Positions 35,229-43,558 of a DNA stretch of 61,368 nt are shown one piece after another (positions within the stretch are counted from its first letter, which is position 1; the number at the start of each line of letters is the position of its first letter). Source of the DNA: Clostridia bacterium (GTDB lineage: Bacteria; Bacillota; Clostridia; Christensenellales; Aristaeellaceae); assembly GCA_017434085.1 (NCBI GenBank), contig JAFRFY010000022.1:1-61368 (forward strand). Reading direction: 5' to 3'. The position numbers and the translations under genes are program-made. The notes beneath the pieces were generated by a model that made no database searches, was not told the DNA's origin, and saw only the letters and a program-made list of their open reading frames with translations.

Positions 35229-36062
35229 TTATTCGGACCGGAGCACCAGCAGAAGCGACGTCTCACCGTCTACATCAAAGGCATCCGCCGGCGCGCCGGA
35301 ATGGTCGAAATGCCGCATCGCCTCGAGGAACTCCGGGGCGTTGGCCGCGGGCAGATCAATGTAGAGATTCGCGCAGGCCGCGCCGTCCTCGTCGAAGTGC
35401 TGTATGTCGATGTCGCCCTCGTACTCCTGCGCCAGATCCCGGGCGTAGTCGCACACGCGGTTCACATCGTCCACCACCATGCCGATCTCGCGCATCGGCG
35501 CGCCGACGCTCTTGACGGGCAGGTTCGCCGCCTCCGCCGCGAATTCGACGGCCTCCGCTTCCTGAACCGCCTCGTCCTCCTCGGCCATATTGACCGATTC
35601 CGCCGCGCCGTCCGCCTCGATCAGCGCGTCGTCGGCGGCCTCAAACTCCATCGCGGGCGCGGCGTCAAGCGTGCGACTGTCGCTTAAAGCGGCATCCGCG
35701 CTCTGCTCCGTCCGCACGGAGAGCATCTTTGCGTCGTCCCCGGCGGGGGCCTTCAGCGCGAAGGTCGCGCCCAGCGCCACCACCAGGGCAGCTGCAATGC
35801 CGCCGATCAGCCGGAAGTTCAATCGCGCGGGCCTTCTGGCCTCGTTGCGCACCGCCTCCCGCCATCTGGCCTGGGCCGGAAGCGGCACATCCATCTCGGG
35901 CGCCATTTCAGCGAACACGCGCATCATCTGGCGGTTGGCCTTCAGCTTTTCCGCGCAGGCGGCGCAGCCCTGACAGTGATCATCCACTGACGACAATTCG
36001 TCCGCCGTCAGCGTGCCGTCCAGCATGGCGTCCAGGTATTGATCCAACTGCGTGCAATTCAT
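35229..36062 (-). CDS. Anti-sigma factor with zinc-binding HX3CX2C motif
   Basis: 277 residues: an N-terminal ZAS-like anti-sigma domain with D-D-H-x3-C-x2-C (HCQGCAAC), one membrane helix (LIGGIAAALVVALGATFAL, about residues 90-108), then an extracytoplasmic part that is acidic and ends in a small alpha/beta domain (VVDDVNRVCDYARDLAQEY…). It should hold the sigma factor encoded just upstream at the membrane. Start is ATG 36062 after GGAGGGCG; the longer ORF has no site. Confidence 0.85.
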   Translation of the reverse strand: MNCTQLDQYLDAMLDGTLTADELSSVDDHCQGCAACAEKLKANRQMMRVFAEMAPEMDVPLPAQARWREAVRNEARRPARLNFRLIGGIAAALVVALGATFALKAPAGDDAKMLSVRTEQSADAALSDSRTLDAAPAMEFEAADDALIEADGAAESVNMAEEDEAVQEAEAVEFAAEAANLPVKSVGAPMREIGMVVDDVNRVCDYARDLAQEYEGDIDIQHFDEDGAACANLYIDLPAANAPEFLEAMRHFDHSGAPADAFDVDGETSLLLVLRSE

Positions 36063-36132
36063 AAGCGCCCTCCTTTCCGTAGTATCGCTCATGTCATCTG
36101 TATTTAAACAGAATATCCGTTTGATCTGACCC

Positions 36133-36705
36133 TTAGACGCCGTATCTGTCAAAAAGTTCCGACTTCGCCATGATTTTTTCACGCAGCTTTTCGCGCCCGC
36201 GGCTGATGCGGGACTTGACCGTGCCCACGTTGGTGTCCAACGCCTGGGCGATGTCCTCGTAGGAAAGGCCCTGTATGTCCCGGAGCACCACCGCCGCGCG
36301 CATGTCCTCGGGAAGCTCCCGTATAAAGCCGTACACGCTGCCCCGTACCTCGGCGCGCAGGGCGTGCTGCTCCGGGGTATCCTGGGCGTCGGCGGGCATC
36401 CACCCGGCGTCCAGCAGGCCGTCCAGCGACGTGTTAGGCCGGTTCTTGCGCTTGCGCAGCTCGTCCAGGCAGGTGTTCATGGTCACCCGGTACACCCAGG
36501 TCGAGAAGCTGGACTGGAATTTGAAGCCGGAGATCGACCGGAATATGCGCAGCATGGCGTCCTGCAGGCAGTCCTCTGCGTCCTCCCGGTTGCCGAACAT
36601 GCGCATGGCCACGGCGTACATGCGCTTTTCCTGGGCGGACATCAGGTCGTTAAAGGCGCGGGCGTCGCCGCGAATCGCGCGTTCGATCAGCTGTCTCTCA
36701 TCCAC
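36133..36705 (-). CDS. ECF-type RNA polymerase sigma factor (SigW/RpoE-like)
   Basis: About 190 residues: sigma2 (RAFNDLMSAQEKRMYAVAMRMFGNREDAEDCLQDAMLRIF, FQSSFSTWVYRVTMNTCLDELRKRK) and sigma4 (LPEDMRAAVVLRDIQGLSYEDIAQALDTNVGTVKSRISRGREKL). I start at GTG 36705, 9 bases after GGAGG; the ATG at 36735 would overlap a TATAAT at 36734-36739. Paired with the anti-sigma gene 70 bases downstream; the targets may include the SIMPL and SH3 envelope genes that follow. Confidence 0.92.
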   Translation of the reverse strand: MDERQLIERAIRGDARAFNDLMSAQEKRMYAVAMRMFGNREDAEDCLQDAMLRIFRSISGFKFQSSFSTWVYRVTMNTCLDELRKRKNRPNTSLDGLLDAGWMPADAQDTPEQHALRAEVRGSVYGFIRELPEDMRAAVVLRDIQGLSYEDIAQALDTNVGTVKSRISRGREKLREKIMAKSELFDRYGV

Positions 36706-36733
36706 GTGCGCCCACCTCCAATCTTTGTCATCC

Positions 36734-36739
36734 ATTATA
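36734..36739 (-). promoter_or_regulatory. Likely -10 element of the sigma/anti-sigma operon
   Basis: Perfect TATAAT on the minus strand, about 29 bases before the chosen GTG. The -35 region (TTTTAA at 17 bases) is poor. It helps exclude the longer start of the sigma gene. Confidence 0.5.
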
Positions 36740-36786
36740 CACCAAACCGGCGCATTTTAAAAGCCCTGTTTGATGATAAAAAATAC

Positions 36787-36816
36787 TTGACTTTTCCAGT
36801 TGAAATAAGGTATACT
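36787..36816 (+). promoter_or_regulatory. Promoter of tRNA-Leu
   Basis: TTGACT (36787-36792), 18-base spacer, TATACT (36811-36816), 11 bases before the first base of the tRNA. Confidence 0.75.
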
Positions 36817-36827
36817 ATGAAAGGTCA

Positions 36828-36907
36828 GCCGGTGTGGCGGAATTGGCAGACGCACCGCACTCAAAATGCGGCGGGAAACCATGCCGGTTCGAGTCCGGCC
36901 ACCGGCA
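36828..36907 (+). tRNA. tRNA-Leu (anticodon CAA)
   Basis: Acceptor GCCGGTG pairs with CACCGGC; anticodon arm CCGCA-CTCAAAA-TGCGG gives anticodon CAA (reads UUG); long variable region as in class II tRNAs; T arm GCCGG-TTCGAGT-CCGGC; discriminator A. The 3' CCA is not encoded. It is a single tRNA with its own promoter and terminator. Confidence 0.96.
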
Positions 36908-36913
36908 CTGCGA

Positions 36914-36954
36914 AACGCGCGTCAGTTTGTAAATCAGACTGACGCGCGTTTTTT
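36914..36954 (+). terminator. Terminator of tRNA-Leu
   Basis: AACGCGCGTCAGT (36914-36926) pairs perfectly with ACTGACGCGCGTT (36938-36950), followed by TTTT. It lies right next to the stop of the convergent HAD gene and may serve both. Confidence 0.92.
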
Positions 36955-37582
36955 ACATCCTCTCGATGATCCCGGGCAACTCGCGGATATTGTCAATGAT
37001 ATAATCCGCGCCTTCCACTTTTCCGAAGCCATAGCTTGCGAATATGAAGGGCACGCCCGCCTCCCGCGCCGAGCGCATGTCGCCCGCGGTGTCCCCCACG
37101 TAGACCCCGCGCTTCAAGCCGTTGCGCGCAAGCACCAGATGGATGTTCTCCGCCTTATTAAGCCCGGAGCGCCCGGATTCCTCGTAATCGGTGAAATAAG
37201 CCTCAAAGCCGAAGGCATGTATGAACGCCCGGGCGTAGTCCCGCTGGCAGTTGCTGACGATGAACAGCGGGTGCGCCGCGGACAGCGCCTCGAGGGTCTC
37301 AGGCACGCCGTCGTACAGCCTGCCTCCGCCCTCGCCCATTTTGAGCACCTCCTGCTCGCCCAGCAGGGTCATGATCTCCGCCCGACGCGCCGCGGAGAAG
37401 CCCGGGAAGAAGGCCGCCCCGATCTCCTCCATCGTGCGCCCCATCTGCCTGCGCACGTCCGCCGCCGTGAGCCGCAGCTCAAGCCCCTCCGCCTCGAACA
37501 CGCCGTTCCATATCCGCGCCGCCATGTCGGTGGCGTCCCACAGCGTGCCGTCCAGGTCAAATATGATGCCGGGTTCAACCAT
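36953..37582 (-). CDS. HAD-family hydrolase (phosphoglycolate phosphatase-like)
   Basis: 209 residues: catalytic FDLDGTLWDAT, cap helices, second motif FIVSNCQRDY (Ser/Asn), Lys in RSGLNKAENI and the acidic motif VYVGDTAGDMRSAREAGVPF with YGFGK. HAD-IA subfamily; typical substrates are phosphoglycolate, sugar phosphates or pyrophosphate, and I cannot choose. Start at 37582 lies just after the terminator of the dehydrogenase gene upstream. Confidence 0.88.
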   Translation of the reverse strand: MVEPGIIFDLDGTLWDATDMAARIWNGVFEAEGLELRLTAADVRRQMGRTMEEIGAAFFPGFSAARRAEIMTLLGEQEVLKMGEGGGRLYDGVPETLEALSAAHPLFIVSNCQRDYARAFIHAFGFEAYFTDYEESGRSGLNKAENIHLVLARNGLKRGVYVGDTAGDMRSAREAGVPFIFASYGFGKVEGADYIIDNIRELPGIIERM

Positions 37583-37600
37583 GTTTATACCTCATATATC

Positions 37601-37638
37601 AAAATGCCCTCCAGCGCATCGGCGCAAGAGGGCATTTT
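37601..37638 (-). terminator. Terminator of the zinc dehydrogenase gene
   Basis: Minus strand AAAATGCCCTC pairs with GAGGGCATTTT, with an inner GCGC-CGAT-GCGC stem; the last T residues form the U-tract. Confidence 0.85.
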
Positions 37639-37648
37639 CGGTAGTCGG

Positions 37649-38905
37649 TCAGATCGCCTTGGCGTTGGCCAGCAGGTAGGCCTCGGCCTCGCCGTTCCAC
37701 AGGTTGTTGTGGCGCGCGCAGATCTCCGCCAGCTTCGCAAACAGCGGGTCGCTCTTGCCCGCCTCGGCGAAATCGTCGATGGCGGTCAGGGGCAGGTCGA
37801 TGTTGGTGTAGATCAGCTTCTTGCCGCCGGGGATCCTGGGCAGGTTACAGGTGGTGTCCGCCACGGCGTTCAGGCCGCCCACGTGGGTGATCATGCCGGC
37901 GGGCTTGAGGGAGCCGCCCGCGATCATCCTGAGCGCCTCGCGCATGTCCTCGGTGCTGCCGCCGGAGGTGCCCACCAGGTGGTGCGCGGCGTAGTGGACA
38001 TTGTAGAAATTGAAGTTGGCGCTCAGCTTGGTGTTGGTGGGGCCCGCGAAGAAGTTCAGGCAGCCGTCCTGGCCCAGTATGGCGTCGCCCTGCTCGATGA
38101 CGGCGGGCACGGGCGCGAACACCATCACGTCGTCATAGCCCTTGCCGTCTGTCAGCGCCATCAGCTTCTCCACGGCGTTCTCGCGGGTGTTGCAGTAGAC
38201 CAGCTTCACGCCGTTCTTCGCGGCCTCCTCCACGGTGTAGATGGAGGCGGCGCGGTCCAGGCGGGCCTGGTCGATGTCGGTCACCACCAGCAGCCCGGGC
38301 TTGCGGTCGCAGTGGATGGCGTAGTCGATCGCGCCCAGACCCATCGGACCGGCGCCGGCCAGTATGGCCAGATTGCCGCCCTCGACGATGCCCATGTCGT
38401 GCACGTACACGTTGGGCTTGGTGTGATACATGGCGTGGAAGGTGCCTATGATGCAGCTCAGCGGCTCGGACAGGGAGCCGTAGAAATACTCGTCGGCCTT
38501 ATAGTCCAGCACGCAATCCTGCTCCATCAGCTCCGGCAGGAGCACGGCGTACTGCGTGTCGCCGCCGCAGAACTCAAAGGCGTAGCCGGGGGTCATCATG
38601 GTGCCCTTGTAGGTGATGTTGGGCTGTATGGTCAGCTTCTCGCCCACTTTGAATTTGTCCCGCCACTTCGCGCCCACCTGCTCGATCACGCCGCAGAACT
38701 CGTGGCCGATGATGACCGGATGCTCGGCGATATCGTCCGGCACGCGCTTGTGGTTGGAGCCCTGTATGGCGGCCTTGTAGCTGGACATGCAGATGGAATC
38801 GGAGACTACCCGGACGAGGATCTCATCGTCTTTGATGGCGGGCAGCTCGAAGGTATCCAGCCGCAGATCGTTCTGTCCGTGCATGCGCACAGCCTTTGTG
38901 ATCAT
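37649..38905 (-). CDS. Zinc-binding medium-chain dehydrogenase (L-sorbose-1-phosphate reductase-like)
   Basis: 418 residues of the MDR superfamily. Catalytic zinc ligands in DSICMSSYKAA (Cys) and HPVIIGHEFCGVIEQVG (His-Glu); Rossmann motif LAILAGAGPMGLGAIDYA with an acidic strand end LLVVTDIDQARLDRA, so NAD is likely. There is no four-Cys structural zinc loop. Overall length and the N-terminus resemble SorE-type sugar-phosphate reductases, but no PTS or sugar genes are near. TAAGGAGG site 8 bases before ATG. Single-gene unit with its own terminator. Confidence 0.82.
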   Translation of the reverse strand: MITKAVRMHGQNDLRLDTFELPAIKDDEILVRVVSDSICMSSYKAAIQGSNHKRVPDDIAEHPVIIGHEFCGVIEQVGAKWRDKFKVGEKLTIQPNITYKGTMMTPGYAFEFCGGDTQYAVLLPELMEQDCVLDYKADEYFYGSLSEPLSCIIGTFHAMYHTKPNVYVHDMGIVEGGNLAILAGAGPMGLGAIDYAIHCDRKPGLLVVTDIDQARLDRAASIYTVEEAAKNGVKLVYCNTRENAVEKLMALTDGKGYDDVMVFAPVPAVIEQGDAILGQDGCLNFFAGPTNTKLSANFNFYNVHYAAHHLVGTSGGSTEDMREALRMIAGGSLKPAGMITHVGGLNAVADTTCNLPRIPGGKKLIYTNIDLPLTAIDDFAEAGKSDPLFAKLAEICARHNNLWNGEAEAYLLANAKAI

Positions 38906-38948
38906 GTCTTGTGTCCTCCTTAGAAATTAATAATCCGTGTTTTTGATG

Positions 38949-39995
38949 TCAATGCCTGCCGCGCCCCGCGCCGCCGCCAGAGGAATGCCCGCCGCCGAAG
39001 GAGCGGGAGCCGCCGCCGGAGGACCTAAACCCGCCGCCCGAGGAGCGGAAGCCGCCGCCGCCGGAGGAGCGATGCGAGCCGCCGGAGGAATGATGGGAGC
39101 CGCCGGAGGAGTTGAGCATGCCAAAGAACATGCCGTCTAAGAACGAGGAGCCGCGGCGGCGGGGTATCGGCGTCGGGCCGCGGTAGCCGCCCGCGCCGGG
39201 CATATTGTCCACGCCGCGATAGCCGCCCGGTCCGACCGTCGGGGGTGGAGGCGGGGGCGGTGTGACGAACACGTTCCGCCTGTAGCGCCTCCTGCGCATG
39301 GTGCGGGTCAGCAGGAGTATCAGCACGATGACGACCAGCACCCCCAGGATCATCCCGAAGGAGGCGTCGTCATCGTCGTCGGCCCGGCCCCGGTTGGAGC
39401 CGCCGCCGAACTGCGCCGCGCGCTGCGGCGCGCCGGTCGCGGAGGCCTTGTAGGCCGCGATGCCCTGCTCTACGGTGACGTCCGCGTTGTAGGTGTCCGC
39501 CACGCGCTTAAACACCGCCTCGAAGAACTTCTTCACGCCCGCGTCGTAGCGCCTGGCGGCGAAGTCCGCCTCCAGGTACCTGTCGAAGTAATCCTTGAGC
39601 GCGCCCGAGGTGAACTTGGGCTGCAAGCCGTCGCCGCACACGGCGTAATAGTCGTCGTCGTCGATGGCCAGCAGCAGCAGAAAGCCGTTGCCCTTCCCGG
39701 CGTCGCCCACGCCCCAGGTGTTGAAAAGCTCCGTGGCGTAATCGTCGATGGCTTCGTTGCCGGTGGTGCCCAGCGTCACGACCGCGATCTGCGCGCCGCA
39801 GGCTTCATTCAACAGGTCGTTTGAGAACAGAATCTCGCCCTTCGTGGCGTCAGTGAGCACCCCGGAGCGATCCAGCACGTAGACCTCGTCGCTGGGCTTG
39901 AGCTTCTTCGCGGCCACGTAGGTGTCGGCCAGCGCCCCGATGGAGAGCAGCAGCACCGCCGCGAGGCACGCGCAAATCAGTTTTTTCATAGTCAT
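38949..39995 (-). CDS. TPM domain (YgcG-like) membrane protein
   Basis: 348 residues: signal peptide (LICACLAAVLLLSIGALA), a TPM domain (VYVLDRSGVLTDATKGEILFSNDLLNEACGAQIAVVTL … DYATELFNTWGVGDAGKGNGFLLLL), one membrane helix (about 215-235), then a basic/Pro stretch and a Ser/Gly-rich tail made of repeated R/H-S-S-G-G-G units. The family is often next to LemA genes, as here (27 bases away). Role in envelope upkeep is suspected; the catalytic idea (phosphatase) is unproven. Confidence 0.88.
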   Translation of the reverse strand: MTMKKLICACLAAVLLLSIGALADTYVAAKKLKPSDEVYVLDRSGVLTDATKGEILFSNDLLNEACGAQIAVVTLGTTGNEAIDDYATELFNTWGVGDAGKGNGFLLLLAIDDDDYYAVCGDGLQPKFTSGALKDYFDRYLEADFAARRYDAGVKKFFEAVFKRVADTYNADVTVEQGIAAYKASATGAPQRAAQFGGGSNRGRADDDDDASFGMILGVLVVIVLILLLTRTMRRRRYRRNVFVTPPPPPPPTVGPGGYRGVDNMPGAGGYRGPTPIPRRRGSSFLDGMFFGMLNSSGGSHHSSGGSHRSSGGGGFRSSGGGFRSSGGGSRSFGGGHSSGGGAGRGRH

Positions 39996-40022
39996 GGCCA
40001 GCCTCCTGTCCGCGCTTTACAG

Positions 40023-40586
40023 TCATCCCCCGAAGGTGTTCATATTCCCCTGCCCCGTCAGCGTGGCGACCACGCCGCCCGGGAAGCCGGAGATCAGGCC
40101 GTTGTAGCTCTTGGCCAGCTTGTGGTACTCATCCCGGCCAATCATGTCGTCATAGCCCCAGAAATCGTCATAGGCCAGCTTGAAATCGCGGAAATCCTCG
40201 CTGCTGACGGCGGAATACATGTTGTTGTAGAGCTTCTCCACCTGGCCCTTCAGGTCGGTGTAGGCCTTGAAGCGCGCGTCGAGGTCGGCGGAATCCTCCC
40301 CGATGAGCGCGGCGTTTTCAAGGACGGCGGCGCTCAGATCGCTTGCGCCGACGCGGGCCTCGGCCTCGTTGGCCATGATCCCGGCGGATTCGCCCGCGGC
40401 ATCCAGATAGGCGTCCATGCTGTGCCGCGTGGCGAGGGAGGTATCCGTGCCGTCGTTGAACACCCTCATCACCTTCCTGCGCTCGCGCCCCAGCGCCGCG
40501 CCGCCGAAGGCAAACACGCTCAGCAGCACGCACACGACCAGCACGGCCCAGGCTATTTTGCGATTTTCATCAAGACGCATATCCAT
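40023..40586 (-). CDS. LemA-like membrane protein
   Basis: 187 residues: one N-terminal helix (WAVLVVCVLLSVFAFGGAALG) and a helical outer part ending in YHKLAKSYNGLISGFPGGVVATL, which is the LemA C-terminal pattern (Y-N-x2-I-x-x-F-P-x-x-x-x-A). It is shorter and diverged in the middle, so the assignment leans on this motif and on the TPM gene that follows. GGAGG lies 4 bases before the ATG. Confidence 0.7.
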   Translation of the reverse strand: MDMRLDENRKIAWAVLVVCVLLSVFAFGGAALGRERRKVMRVFNDGTDTSLATRHSMDAYLDAAGESAGIMANEAEARVGASDLSAAVLENAALIGEDSADLDARFKAYTDLKGQVEKLYNNMYSAVSSEDFRDFKLAYDDFWGYDDMIGRDEYHKLAKSYNGLISGFPGGVVATLTGQGNMNTFGG

Positions 40587-40649
40587 TCGCCCTCCTTGGG
40601 TTGATCGCGGCGCGGTTTATCCCGCGCCGCACGATGTCATTTATGCAAA

Positions 40650-41831
40650 TTACTTGCGGGTCTCCAGTATCTTGGCGCGCAGCTCGCCCTCGATGTTGGC
40701 CAGCTCCTGCTCGGCGGCCAGGCGCTTCTCGTGGCCCTGCTGCTGTATGGTCAGCACCTCGTCCATGGTGTCGATGAGCATCTTGTTGGTCTTGGTCAGC
40801 GTCTCGATGTCCACGATGCCGCGCTCGGCCTCCTTCGCGGATTCCACGGTGGCCATGTGCAGCTTCTCGGCGTTCTTCACCAGCAGCTCGTTGGTCAGGT
40901 CGGTCACCGCGCGCTGGGCCTTCATGGCGTCCTCGGTGTGGGCCAGGCCCATCGCCAGCACCATCTGGCTCTTCCAAAGCGGTATGGTGTTCACCAGGGA
41001 GGTCTGGATCTTCTCGGCCATCAACTGGTTGGAGGACTGTATCAGGCGGATCTGGGGCGCCATCTGTATGGAGATGTTGCGCGTCAGCTCCAGGTCGTAC
41101 AGCTTCTTCTCGAAGCGGTCCGCCTTGTCGGCCAGGTCCTTGGCGGCCTGGGCGTCCTCGGGCAGCTTGCTGGCCTCGGCCTTGTCGCGGGCCTCCTGCA
41201 GCTCGTTGGCGCGGAAGTCCTCCAGGCGCTTCTTGCCGGCCACGATGTACATGGACAGCTCCTTGAAGTAGCTCAGGTTCTGGTCGTAGAGTTTGTCCAG
41301 CATGGCGATGTCCTTCAAAAGCTGAATCTGATGCTGCTCCAGGCCCTCGGTGATCTTGTTGACGTTGATCTCTGTCTTGTCGTACTGGGCCTTCATGACC
41401 TCAAGGCTGCGGGCCTTCTTCTTGAACAGTCCGAACAGGCCGCCCTTGTCCTCCTCGTCGGTGTTGAAGCTCTTGAGCTCCACCACCAGGTTGGAGATCA
41501 TGTCGCCCACCTCATCCAGGTCCTTGGTGCGCACGTTCTTGAGCGCCGCGTCGGAGAACTGGGAGATGTTCTGCTGGGCCGCCGCGCCGTAGGAGAACAC
41601 CAGGTTGGAGTCCTTCACGTCGATCTGCTTGGAGAAGTCGTCGATCATCTGCTGCTCGGCCTCGGAGAAGTTCTGCATGTCCAGCGTGTCCTGCTGCACC
41701 TTCTTCTCAGCCTCGGCCTCCGCCTCTGCGAGCGCCTGGGTGGCGGCCTGGGCGGCGTCCTCAACGGCCTCGGTGATCTGCTGGTCCTCGCTGCCAAAGG
41801 GATTCAGTGTCAATTTGATGTCGTCTGCCAT
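40650..41831 (-). CDS. telA: Toxic anion resistance protein TelA family
   Basis: 393 residues, nearly all helical/coiled coil. TelA core parts: LDEVGDMISNLVVELKSF, NKITEGLEQHQIQLLKDIAMLDKLYDQNL, LELTRNISIQMAPQIRLIQSSNQLMAEKIQTSLVNTIPLWKSQMVLAMGL. Tellurite resistance is the historical name; in Firmicutes the protein is paired with XpaC and linked to envelope stress. The N-terminus DIKLTLNPF resembles the C-terminus of the XpaC neighbour (EIKLTLGGH). Confidence 0.93.
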   Translation of the reverse strand: MADDIKLTLNPFGSEDQQITEAVEDAAQAATQALAEAEAEAEKKVQQDTLDMQNFSEAEQQMIDDFSKQIDVKDSNLVFSYGAAAQQNISQFSDAALKNVRTKDLDEVGDMISNLVVELKSFNTDEEDKGGLFGLFKKKARSLEVMKAQYDKTEINVNKITEGLEQHQIQLLKDIAMLDKLYDQNLSYFKELSMYIVAGKKRLEDFRANELQEARDKAEASKLPEDAQAAKDLADKADRFEKKLYDLELTRNISIQMAPQIRLIQSSNQLMAEKIQTSLVNTIPLWKSQMVLAMGLAHTEDAMKAQRAVTDLTNELLVKNAEKLHMATVESAKEAERGIVDIETLTKTNKMLIDTMDEVLTIQQQGHEKRLAAEQELANIEGELRAKILETRK

Positions 41832-41882
41832 GTTCGTGACCTCCTATAATGATGTGTAGTGAATGTACACTGTTGCACGTTG

Positions 41883-42620
41883 TCAGTGTCCGCCGAGGGT
41901 CAGCTTGATCTCCCGCTCGCCCCCGTCGTCCTTCTTCTCCTCCGCCGGCGCGTCCTGCGCGGGTTTGGCGACGCTTCGTATGTCGTTGGTTGCGTTCTCC
42001 AGCAGGCTGTCGCCGGTCAGCATGGTCTTCATGACCTGTATCTCGGCGTCGATGTCCATCTCGTCGTCCTTGAACAGGTTGTCGGCGCACTTGGTGAAGG
42101 CGTCGGCGATCATGCCCACGCTGGACTCGATGCGCTGCATGGCGGACTGTATGTTCTCGCCCTTCACCTCGGCGGCGCTCAAAAGCTTGTACTGCTCCAT
42201 CAGCTTTTCAGCCGTGGGCAGGTAGTAGTTCATGAAGCGCCGGACAAGCGTGACCTTCCTGGGATCGCGCCCCAGCTCGCGGAAGATCTGCTCCCCCGCC
42301 TTGGTCATGCGGTCCAGGTCCCTGGTGATGCCGGGATGCGGTATCTCGGCGTTGGCGGCCTTCAGGCGCTCCAGGCGCGCGCGGCCGTCAGCGATGTCCC
42401 TGTCCAGCTGGGCGTCGCCGGTCTGTATCTTCTCCTCCACCGTGATGTCGCGGCCCGGGAAGAGCTTCGAGCCCACCACATAGCCCGCCGCGGACACGAC
42501 GATGGTGCCGATCAGCCCCGGCAGCTTCATCAACAGCTTGGGAAACACCAGTCCCGCCAGCAGCCATACGGCCGCGGCAATGTAGATCGGTATCGCGGAT
42601 TTCAGATGTACCTTTTTCAT
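41883..42620 (-). CDS. xpaC: XpaC-like protein (5-bromo-4-chloroindolyl phosphate hydrolysis family)
   Basis: 245 residues: two hydrophobic segments at the N-terminus (about 10-50), then a helical cytoplasmic part with the family motif VTLVRRFMNYYLPTAEKLMEQYKLL and an acidic tail ending EIKLTLGGH. Despite the name there is no phosphatase motif; XpaC is found next to TelA across Firmicutes, as here 51 bases upstream on the same strand. Confidence 0.9.
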   Translation of the reverse strand: MKKVHLKSAIPIYIAAAVWLLAGLVFPKLLMKLPGLIGTIVVSAAGYVVGSKLFPGRDITVEEKIQTGDAQLDRDIADGRARLERLKAANAEIPHPGITRDLDRMTKAGEQIFRELGRDPRKVTLVRRFMNYYLPTAEKLMEQYKLLSAAEVKGENIQSAMQRIESSVGMIADAFTKCADNLFKDDEMDIDAEIQVMKTMLTGDSLLENATNDIRSVAKPAQDAPAEEKKDDGGEREIKLTLGGH

Positions 42621-42711
42621 ATCATCACCCCGTCACAAGTCTATTGTACGCCATTTCAGGCCCCATGACAAGCGGTTTTGGACCAACTTGTCCCAATTTT
42701 GCGCCGAAATG

Positions 42712-43470
42712 TCAGTTTGCGTCGATGTCGAGCTCCACCGGGCAGTGGTCGGAGCCCATGATATCCTGATGGATCTTGGCGTCGATCATACGCTCCCTTA
42801 ACTTTTCGGACACGATGAAGTAGTCGATGCGCCACCCGGCGTTGCGTAAGCGCGCGCCGCCGATGTAGCTCCACCAGCTGTACGCCCCGGTGACCTCCGG
42901 GTAGAAGTAGCGGAAGGAGTCGATGAACCCGGCGGACAGAAGCTCGGTCATCTTGCCGCGCTCCTCGTCGGTAAAGCCCGCGTTCCTGCGGTTGGTCTTG
43001 GGGTTTTTAAGGTCGATCTCCTGGTGCGCCACGTTCAGATCACCGGTGAGTATCACGGGCTTTTTTGCGTCCAGCGCCGTAAGATACTCCCTGAAATCGT
43101 CCTCCCACTTCATCCGGTAGTCCAGACGCTTCAATTCGTTCTGGGAATTGGGCGTATAGCAGCACACCAGACAGAAGTCCTCAAACTCACAGGTGATCGC
43201 CCGGCCCTCGTGGTCGTGTTCGTCGATGCCGATGCCGTACCGAACGGACTTGATCGGAACCCGGCTGAACACCGCCGTGCCGGAGTAGCCCTTCTTGTCG
43301 GCGCAGTAGTAGTGCTGCTCGTACCCGGGCAGCTCCACGTCGCACTGGCCCTTCTGCATCTTGATCTCCTGTAAGCAGATCACGTCCGCGTCCAGCGCGG
43401 CGAGGCTCTCGTAAAAGCCCTTCTTGATCACCGCCCGCAGTCCGTTGACATTCCACGAAATCATTTTCAT
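42712..43470 (-). CDS. xth: Exodeoxyribonuclease III
   Basis: 252-residue AP endonuclease/exonuclease. Motifs: MISWNVNGLRAV (Asn), ICLQEIKMQ (metal Glu), CCYTPNSQ (Tyr), LTGDLNVAHQEIDL (Asp-Asn), SYIGGARLRNAGWRIDYFIVS and GSDHCPVELDI (Asp-His) are all intact. Bacillus ExoA type. Own promoter at 43514-43542. Confidence 0.96.
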   Translation of the reverse strand: MKMISWNVNGLRAVIKKGFYESLAALDADVICLQEIKMQKGQCDVELPGYEQHYYCADKKGYSGTAVFSRVPIKSVRYGIGIDEHDHEGRAITCEFEDFCLVCCYTPNSQNELKRLDYRMKWEDDFREYLTALDAKKPVILTGDLNVAHQEIDLKNPKTNRRNAGFTDEERGKMTELLSAGFIDSFRYFYPEVTGAYSWWSYIGGARLRNAGWRIDYFIVSEKLRERMIDAKIHQDIMGSDHCPVELDIDAN

Positions 43471-43513
43471 GAATGTAACACCATCCGTGACATAAATATG
43501 CTATACTAATGAC

Positions 43514-43542
43514 ATTATAACATATCACAGCGGTTTTGCCAA
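43514..43542 (-). promoter_or_regulatory. Promoter of exodeoxyribonuclease III
   Basis: Minus strand TTGGCA (43542-43537), 17-base spacer, TATAAT (43519-43514), 44 bases before the ATG. Confidence 0.72.
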
Positions 43543-43558
43543 CCATAATTATTCGGAG

